Below, piece by piece: positions 59,003-64,000 of a stretch of 64,000 nucleotides of DNA. The DNA is from JACZUI01 sp965216725 (GTDB lineage: Bacteria > Actinomycetota > Acidimicrobiia > Spongiisociales > ZC4RG35). A program made the translations under genes and the position numbers. The stretch covers positions 248,001 through 312,000 of the forward strand of contig CBDCGI010000007.1 of assembly GCA_965216725.1 (NCBI GenBank), written 5' to 3'. Numbering within the stretch: position 1 is the stretch's first letter; the number at the start of each line of letters is the position of its first letter. Below the pieces are notes generated by a model, which worked only from the letters and a program-made list of their open reading frames with translations, had not been told where the DNA came from and ran no database searches.

Positions 59003-59850
59003 TGCTGGGGCGCCACGATAGCGCCCGCTATCGCCAGCGCGGCTCGGGACGACGCCACATCGTGGACCCTGAAAATGCGTGCCCCCCGCTCAAAAGCAAG
59101 CGCCGTTGTCACGGCCGTGACACCGTCACGATCTGGGGGCGATTCGATCCCGGTCACGGCACGGAGGAAGGACTTTCTCGAGGTCCCGATGAGTACGGGA
59201 TAACCGAGATCGGCCAGCTCACCGAGACGTTGCAGGAGTGCCAGATTGTGGGCGACTGTCTTGCCGAATCCGATCCCGGGGTCCACGACAATGGCTTCAC
59301 GTTCCACACCGGCGTCTTCAAATCGGGAAGCGCTGGCCATCAGGTGCTCACCCACCTCGGACACAACGTCGGTGTACCGGGGATCGTCCTGCATTGTCTT
59401 GGGGTCGCCCACCGAATGCATCAAGACCACACCCGCCCCGGACCTGGCAACGACTTCGGCCATATCCGGTGACCGTCCCGCGGTTACATCATTCACCGCT
59501 TGCGCTCCGGCAGCCAGGGCCTGGGCCGCCACTTCCGGCTTGGAAGTGTCGACCGATACAGCGATCCCCATGCCGGCAACCTCCGACACCACCGGCATTA
59601 CCCGATCCAGCTCCTCCTCGAGCGGTACGGCATCCGAGCCGGGCCGAGTCGACTCACCCCCGATGTCGATGATTTGGGCACCGGCCGCGTGCAGTGCCAC
59701 AGCCTGGTCGACTGCATCATCGGCAGTGTGGAACATGCCTCCGTCCGAAAAAGAATCCGGAGTGACATTGACCACACCCATAACGGCACCTTCGGAGATG
59801 TCGATCGATCGACTGCGCAGGTGCCAGAGCAGCCGACCGTCACTGCTCAA
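58978..59850 (-). CDS. folP: Dihydropteroate synthase
   Basis: A 290-residue DHPS, target of sulfonamides, which joins p-aminobenzoate to the pterin diphosphate. Motifs are MGVVNVTPDSFSDGG, IIDIGGESTRPGSD, SVDTSKPEVA, ENDVTAGR-type sequence (AVNDVTAGRSPDM) and DPGIGFGKT with IGTSRKSFL. The TTG at 59850 overlaps the folE stop as TTGA and is the most natural start; the frame above it lies inside folE. Confidence 0.95.
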   Translation of the reverse strand: MSSDGRLLWHLRSRSIDISEGAVMGVVNVTPDSFSDGGMFHTADDAVDQAVALHAAGAQIIDIGGESTRPGSDAVPLEEELDRVMPVVSEVAGMGIAVSVDTSKPEVAAQALAAGAQAVNDVTAGRSPDMAEVVARSGAGVVLMHSVGDPKTMQDDPRYTDVVSEVGEHLMASASRFEDAGVEREAIVVDPGIGFGKTVAHNLALLQRLGELADLGYPVLIGTSRKSFLRAVTGIESPPDRDGVTAVTTALAFERGARIFRVHDVASSRAALAIAGAIVAPQQWEEWLQG

Positions 59851-60422
59851 TGTTTGGTCCCGAACAACAAGCTCATCGCCTCCGCCCTGGTCGCAGAGTT
59901 GGACTGCATGAGCCCTCGTACCGCCGAGGTGACGGTCATCGCTCCAGGCTTCTTCACTCCGCGCATCGACATGCACAGGTGCTCGGCTTCGACTACCACG
60001 AGCACGCCGAGGGCATCGAGACGCTCATCGAGAGCATCGGCTACCTGTGCGGTGAGACGTTCCTGCATCTGCGGTCGCCGGGCAAACCCTTCCACCAGCC
60101 GTGCCAGCTTGGAGAGCCCGGTCACCCTTCCGCTTGGCATATAAGCGACGTGGGCTTGCCCATGGAACGGGACGAAATGGTGCTCGCACATGGAGTAGAA
60201 GGGGATCTCCCGCACCATCACGATCTCTTGATAGTGCTCCTCGCCGAAGAAGGCGTCCACCACCTCGCCGGGCTCCTGATGGATCCCTTGGAACACCTCT
60301 GAGTAGAACTTGGCCACGCGCTCCGGAGTCTCCACGAGACCTTCCCGATCTGGGTCTTCACCGATGGCCTCGATGATCTCGCGGACCGCCTTTTCGATCC
60401 TCCCGGTGTCTATCTCGTGCAT
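59847..60422 (-). CDS. folE: GTP cyclohydrolase I
   Basis: A 191-residue FolE that opens the folate pathway by converting GTP to dihydroneopterin triphosphate. The zinc site is SMCEHHFVPFHGQ with Cys and His, and the second Cys lies in EAEHLCMSMRGV; LVEGFARRPQMQERLT is the conserved helix. First gene of the folate operon on this strand and divergent from the RHH gene. Complete at the usual length. Confidence 0.97.
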   Translation of the reverse strand: MHEIDTGRIEKAVREIIEAIGEDPDREGLVETPERVAKFYSEVFQGIHQEPGEVVDAFFGEEHYQEIVMVREIPFYSMCEHHFVPFHGQAHVAYMPSGRVTGLSKLARLVEGFARRPQMQERLTAQVADALDERLDALGVLVVVEAEHLCMSMRGVKKPGAMTVTSAVRGLMQSNSATRAEAMSLLFGTKH

Positions 60423-60489
60423 GGGGAGGCAAACCTATCGAAGGCCGCACGTATTCCACCCCGACACCCATTTCCCCCAAGGAAATGGC

Positions 60490-60525
60490 TTGACATGATG
60501 TCACGATGACATTATAGTGATGTCA
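60490..60525 (+). promoter_or_regulatory. Consensus promoter with overlapping TGACAT/ATGTCA operators
   Basis: TTGACA (60490) and TATAGT (60513) are separated by exactly 17 bp. Four half-sites TGACAT, ATGTCA, TGACAT and ATGTCA (60491, 60498, 60507, 60520) alternate in orientation across the promoter, forming inverted repeats with 1-, 3- and 7-bp spacers. The RHH gene begins 44 bp downstream, so self-repression by that protein is likely. Confidence 0.8.
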
Positions 60526-60568
60526 TGATCGGCATCGCAATGGTGTCGCATACGAAAGAAGGTTTCAA

Positions 60569-61090
60569 ATGCATGTGGTATGGACACAAGAGCGGCTCGA
60601 AGCCGAACTAGACGAAGGATCCGAAGGTTCTATCCAAGGAAGGGCCGTTGACGTGCAGCTCGATCACTCCCTGATCAGCTTGGAAAACGCAGTCAACACC
60701 CAAATCCGGCTGGGGGGCGAGGGTCTGGCCGAAGTGGCCTCACAGTTGCTGGAGGCCCTCCGCCCCGCAGTCCGACAGACGTTGATGAACGTCGTCGAAG
60801 GGACTGCAGCCGAGATCTCGAGCCAACTCGTGGGCCAGAACGTGGAGATCCGCCTCCAGGATGGCGAGCCAGAATTGGTAGTGGTTGACGCTGCCGGCGC
60901 ACACGAGACCGCCGAAGAAGACAAGGTGGAAGCACGGCTTACTCTGCGGCTCCCAGAGAGCCTGAAGGACCTGATCGAAGATGCAGCCGACACCTCCGGA
61001 GACTCGATCAACTCTTGGGTGGTCAACGCCTTACGATCGAAGACGACGACCCATTCCGGTTCGTCCGTGAAGACCACCATCGAACTGTGA
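60569..61090 (+). CDS. Protein with C-terminal ribbon-helix-helix domain
   Basis: A 173-residue protein. The C-terminal part, VEARLTLRLPESLKDLIEDA and SINSWVVNAL, is a ribbon-helix-helix (Arc/HicB-like) DNA-binding module. The first 110 residues are helical and acidic (LENAVNTQIRLGGEGLAEVA, NVVEGTAAEISSQLVGQ) and not recognised. An operator-like array covers its promoter. Its stop overlaps the start of the DUF4097 gene as GTGA, so the two form a coupled unit. A toxin-antitoxin reading is possible, but no toxin domain is visible. Confidence 0.75.
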   Translation: MHVVWTQERLEAELDEGSEGSIQGRAVDVQLDHSLISLENAVNTQIRLGGEGLAEVASQLLEALRPAVRQTLMNVVEGTAAEISSQLVGQNVEIRLQDGEPELVVVDAAGAHETAEEDKVEARLTLRLPESLKDLIEDAADTSGDSINSWVVNALRSKTTTHSGSSVKTTIEL

Positions 61091-61848
61091 TCGAAAAGAT
61101 ATTCGCCGTCGACGCAGCCCCCAAGGCCGACGTCCAGATCCAGGCCGGAGACGTTCGCATCAAATCCGGGACCGAGGGCGAGATCAAAGCGGTTGTCGAT
61201 GCTCGTGACGAAAGCACCGTTCTCGTCGAGCAAAGAGGGGGCACGGTGGTAGTGCGGATTCCCAGCACTGGCTGGATGAACCGCAACAGTGCTGCCGTGA
61301 CTCTGTACGTGCCCGAGAAGGCAGAGGTCCTGGTCAGCACCGCTTCGGCCGAGGTCCGTGTAATGACGCCTCTCTCCGAGCTCGAAGTCAACACAGCGTC
61401 CGGTGACGTCGACTTCGGCACCGTTGGATCGTTGACGGTGAGAACGGCGAGCGGCGACATCACCGGTGATGAAGTCAACGGGATGGCCTCAGTGGCAACC
61501 GCTTCCGGAGACGTGCGGATCAAATCATGCAAAGGGAAGGCAAGCTTCTCGTCGGCCTCCGGCGACGTCGATATCGATCAGGCGAGCGGAGGCCTCATGA
61601 AGGCCTCAACGGCGAGCGGAGACGTCTCCATCGCCATTTGTCAGTCCTCCGAGGTGAAATGCAAGTCGATGTCGGGATCGGTGAGCCTCGGCTTTCCCAC
61701 CGGGACTCAGGTCGACCTCGACGTCGACACTCTCTCCGGAAAAGTGCGTCTTCCTGACCCGCCCAAGAAGAAATCTGAACCGGTTCGAAATGTGAGCGTC
61801 AAGGCGCGCCTCGTGACCGGTGACGTAACCCTCTTCGTCAACGAATGA
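61087..61848 (+). CDS. DUF4097-family beta-repeat protein
   Basis: A 253-residue protein made of repeating short beta strands with recurring TASGDV units (VNTASGDVDFG, VRTASGDITGD, ATASGDVRIKS, SSASGDVDID, STASGDVSI). This is typical of DUF4097/DUF4098 toastrack or adhesin-like domains linked to cell-envelope stress. There is no signal peptide or membrane helix in this start (GTG at 61087), so it should be cytoplasmic. Coupled to the RHH gene. Convergent with ftsH, its stop directly adjoining the ftsH stop. Confidence 0.85.
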   Translation: MIEKIFAVDAAPKADVQIQAGDVRIKSGTEGEIKAVVDARDESTVLVEQRGGTVVVRIPSTGWMNRNSAAVTLYVPEKAEVLVSTASAEVRVMTPLSELEVNTASGDVDFGTVGSLTVRTASGDITGDEVNGMASVATASGDVRIKSCKGKASFSSASGDVDIDQASGGLMKASTASGDVSIAICQSSEVKCKSMSGSVSLGFPTGTQVDLDVDTLSGKVRLPDPPKKKSEPVRNVSVKARLVTGDVTLFVNE

Positions 61849-63846
61849 TCAGGCCCCGGCCGGGTCGGGCCGGCCGGAGGGGCGAAGGTTGGGCTGGAGA
61901 GTGAGCGACTCGGTCGTCTCCTCCTCGTCACGTCCATTCTCCGAAGCGGCGGCTACCTCCTCACGAAGCTGAGGCAGCACCGGGTTCTCCGGATACCTGA
62001 TCCTCAGCGCACCACTCTGAGTGTGCTCCCATTTCGGAACGTCGAAGAAGAGCTTTGCGACCTCGTCGCGGTCGACCGTCTCGTTCTCCAGGAGGGCAGC
62101 CACCATGCGCTCCATCGCATCACGGTGACGGTCGATGATCTCCCGAGCCTCATCGTGGGCGGCGGTGATCAACTTGCGAACTTCGTTGTCGATGTTGGCC
62201 GCCACTTCGTCGGAGTAGTCCTGTTGACGTGAGTAGTCCCGACCAAGGAACACTTCGCCATTGGGCTTTCCGTATTGCATCGGGCCCAATTGGTCGCTCA
62301 TCCCGTACTCCATCACCATTTTGCGCGCAATCGCCGTTGCTTTCTCGATGTCGTTGGCGGCTCCAGTGGTGGGATCGGCGAAGATGATCTCCTCCGCGGT
62401 TCGCCCTCCGAGCAGCATCGCAAGCTGATCTACGAGCTCCGATCGGCGGGCCAGGTACTTGTCGTGCTCGGGCAACGCCAAAGTGTGCCCCAGCGACCGG
62501 CCCCTGGCCACGATGGTGACCTTGTGCACCGGATCCGAGTTGGGCAAGGCAAACCCCACGAGGGCATGACCGGTCTCGTGATAGGCGATTGCCTTCTTCT
62601 CCTCGTCGGTCATTACCCGGTTCTTGCGCTCGGGCCCCGCAATCACCCGGTCGATCGCCTCCTCGAGGTTCTCCATGCCCACCGCTTTCCGACGCTCGCG
62701 GGTGGCCAATAGCGCAGCTTCGTTGATCAAGTTCGCAAGGTCGGCACCGGTGAATCCAGGGGTTCTCTGGGCGAGGACATGAAGGTCGATCTCGTCGTCG
62801 AGCGGTTTGCCTTTGGAATGGACCTCGAGGATCGCCTCACGCCCCTCGATGTCGGGCGCATCGATCACGATCTGCCTGTCGAAACGGCCAGGCCGAAGCA
62901 AGGCGGGATCGAGGATGTCGGGACGGTTGGTGGCCGCCATGACGATGACACCGCTGTTGCCCTCGAACCCGTCGAGCTCCACAAGCAGCTGGTTTAGCGT
63001 CTGCTCCCGTTCGTCGTGGCCCCCACCGAGCCCGGCGCCACGGTGCCTGCCGACGGCGTCGATCTCGTCGATGAACACTATGGCCGGCGCACTGTTCTTC
63101 GCCTGCTCGAACAGGTCGCGCACCCTCGAGGCCCCGACACCAACGAACATCTCGACGAAGTCGGACCCCGAAATCGACATGAATGGCACGCCTGCCTCAC
63201 CGGCAACAGCCTTGGCGAGGAGCGTCTTCCCAGTGCCGGGCGGCCCAAACAAAAGGACGCCCCTGGGGATCTTGGCCCCCATCTGCCGATAGCGGTCCGG
63301 GTTTTGCAGGAAGTCCTTGATCTCCTCGAGCTCCTCTTTGGCCTCTACGAGACCGGCCACGTCATCAAAGGTGACCTTGGGCTGCTCTTTGCCCACGAGC
63401 TTGGCGCGGGATTTGCCGAACTGCATGACGCGGTTCCCGCCGCCCTGCATCTGCATGAAGATGAAAACCATGAATCCGAGGATGAAGAGCCAAGGGAGGA
63501 AGCTGATGAAGACCTCCCAGAACCCTGGAGGTTGGCTGTCGATCGAATAAGGGATCCCCGACTCCTGGACGAGGCCGGTCAGGTCGCCTTCGAAACCTTC
63601 GGGATAGTTGGAGAACTCGTCGAAAACACCATCCGCGGCATCAGCGGCATTGAACGCACCACGTACCTCGTTCGACCTGGCCAGGAACTCGACCGCGCCG
63701 TAACCATCATCCTCGATGGTGGTGAGGAACTGGGAAAGCGGCACCTCTTCGGGCCCTGACACCTGGTCAAACCACCATTGGGCCAAGATCGCCAGCATGA
63801 CGATCGAAAGCCCGTAGATGAGAAGTGTTCTGACAGTTCGATTCAC
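61849..63846 (-). CDS. ftsH: ATP-dependent zinc metalloprotease FtsH
   Basis: A 665-residue membrane AAA protease that degrades misfolded membrane and regulatory proteins. Two membrane helices flank an exported segment (LIYGLSIVMLAILAQWWF and FLPWLFILGFMVFIF). AAA domain: Walker A FGPPGTGKTLLA, FIDEIDAVGRHRGAG, SRH with TNRPDILDPALLRPGRFD. Zinc site HETGH in IAYHETGHALVGF. The tail is acidic and ends RPSGRPDPAGA. The start is a GTG. Order hpt-ftsH-...-folE is as in mycobacteria. Confidence 0.97.
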   Translation of the reverse strand: MNRTVRTLLIYGLSIVMLAILAQWWFDQVSGPEEVPLSQFLTTIEDDGYGAVEFLARSNEVRGAFNAADAADGVFDEFSNYPEGFEGDLTGLVQESGIPYSIDSQPPGFWEVFISFLPWLFILGFMVFIFMQMQGGGNRVMQFGKSRAKLVGKEQPKVTFDDVAGLVEAKEELEEIKDFLQNPDRYRQMGAKIPRGVLLFGPPGTGKTLLAKAVAGEAGVPFMSISGSDFVEMFVGVGASRVRDLFEQAKNSAPAIVFIDEIDAVGRHRGAGLGGGHDEREQTLNQLLVELDGFEGNSGVIVMAATNRPDILDPALLRPGRFDRQIVIDAPDIEGREAILEVHSKGKPLDDEIDLHVLAQRTPGFTGADLANLINEAALLATRERRKAVGMENLEEAIDRVIAGPERKNRVMTDEEKKAIAYHETGHALVGFALPNSDPVHKVTIVARGRSLGHTLALPEHDKYLARRSELVDQLAMLLGGRTAEEIIFADPTTGAANDIEKATAIARKMVMEYGMSDQLGPMQYGKPNGEVFLGRDYSRQQDYSDEVAANIDNEVRKLITAAHDEAREIIDRHRDAMERMVAALLENETVDRDEVAKLFFDVPKWEHTQSGALRIRYPENPVLPQLREEVAAASENGRDEEETTESLTLQPNLRPSGRPDPAGA

Positions 63847-63908
63847 AAAGACCTCGCGGGACGAAGGCTCGGACTGGTCATGCTACGGGGAAACCCCGGA
63901 TAGTCGAA

Positions 63909-64000
63909 TCAGTCTTCGTCACTCATGACGCCGACATAAGGAAGATTTCGATACTTGCCGGCATAGTCCAACCCGTATCCCACCACGAACTCCGGCCCGA
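63909..64000 (-). CDS. hpt: Hypoxanthine-guanine phosphoribosyltransferase, 3' end only
   Basis: Partial gene cut by the window edge. The minus strand reads EFVVGYGLDYAGKYRNLPY and ends VGVMSDED, the conserved C-terminus of HPRT (Y-G-L-D-Y-x-x-x-Y-R-N-L-P). The enzyme salvages hypoxanthine and guanine with PRPP. It lies 62 bp upstream of ftsH, its usual actinobacterial neighbour. Confidence 0.93.
   Translation of the reverse strand, partial: GPEFVVGYGLDYAGKYRNLPYVGVMSDED

Noticed and set aside
1..64000. CRISPR arrays, rRNA genes, intact insertion sequences
   Set aside because: No regularly spaced repeats, rRNA sequence or transposase motifs were seen on either strand.

Overview
The window is high-GC DNA (roughly 60 percent or more) from an actinobacterium (Actinomycetota). 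The evidence is conserved gene order: ftsH-folE-folP-folB-folK ... panC ... lysS ... clpC, and radA-disA-carD-ispF-cysS-rlmB, both of which resemble arrangements known from Mycobacterium and relatives. ClpC, CarD, DUF3263 and LytR_C proteins and a wax ester synthase/DGAT-type acyltransferase agree with this. Thr-rich linkers in lipoproteins and an environmental, metagenome-like gene content suggest a deep lineage such as Acidimicrobiia, but that is inference.

Left part (1-15.7 kb). A membrane-anchored nuclease-fold-like protein is coupled to a ClC channel. Next come a small membrane protein, a DUF2277 protein, and an FAD amine/amino-acid oxidase coupled to an ornithine cyclodeaminase-family enzyme. 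These face a branched-chain-type amino-acid ABC transporter (livJ on the plus strand, livHMGF on the minus strand). A NYN/OST-HTH nuclease and a large membrane protein with split alpha/beta-hydrolase motifs follow. Many reading frames here carry single-base frameshifts.

Middle part (15.7-24 kb). This is a decayed accessory island. It starts at a perfect copy of the first 42 nt of tRNA-Arg(CCT). It holds RRM and DEAD-box-RRM RNA-binding proteins, a frameshifted acyl-ACP desaturase, a broken hemolysin III gene, small orphan ORFs, a remnant of a MobF relaxase helicase domain and the 3' end of a tyrosine integrase that runs into an intact tRNA-Arg(CCT). After a frameshifted YdeI-like gene and a truncated haloalkane dehalogenase it ends at a degenerate copy of nt 44-66 of the same tRNA. 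The tRNA halves at the two ends suggest an insertion into the tRNA gene, with the intact copy inside as a replacement.

Right part (24-64 kb). This is chromosomal backbone and all recognised genes are open. It contains an S41-like lipoprotein with a MarR regulator and a 24-bp perfect palindrome, a WS/DGAT acyltransferase, an EamA transporter, a CvpA-CAP fusion, AlaX and an AI-2E transporter. These are followed by LytR_C and DUF3263 proteins, tRNA-Thr(TGT), rlmB-cysS-ispF-carD-disA-radA and a cytochrome P450 next to a repeat-rich intergenic segment. A BMP-type nucleoside ABC transporter, VanY, ClpC and a polyprenyl synthase come next, then lysS-panC-DUF2520 and a folate operon with an unexpected degenerate phosphatase-like gene. 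The window closes with a self-regulated-looking RHH/DUF4097 pair, ftsH and the 3' end of hpt.
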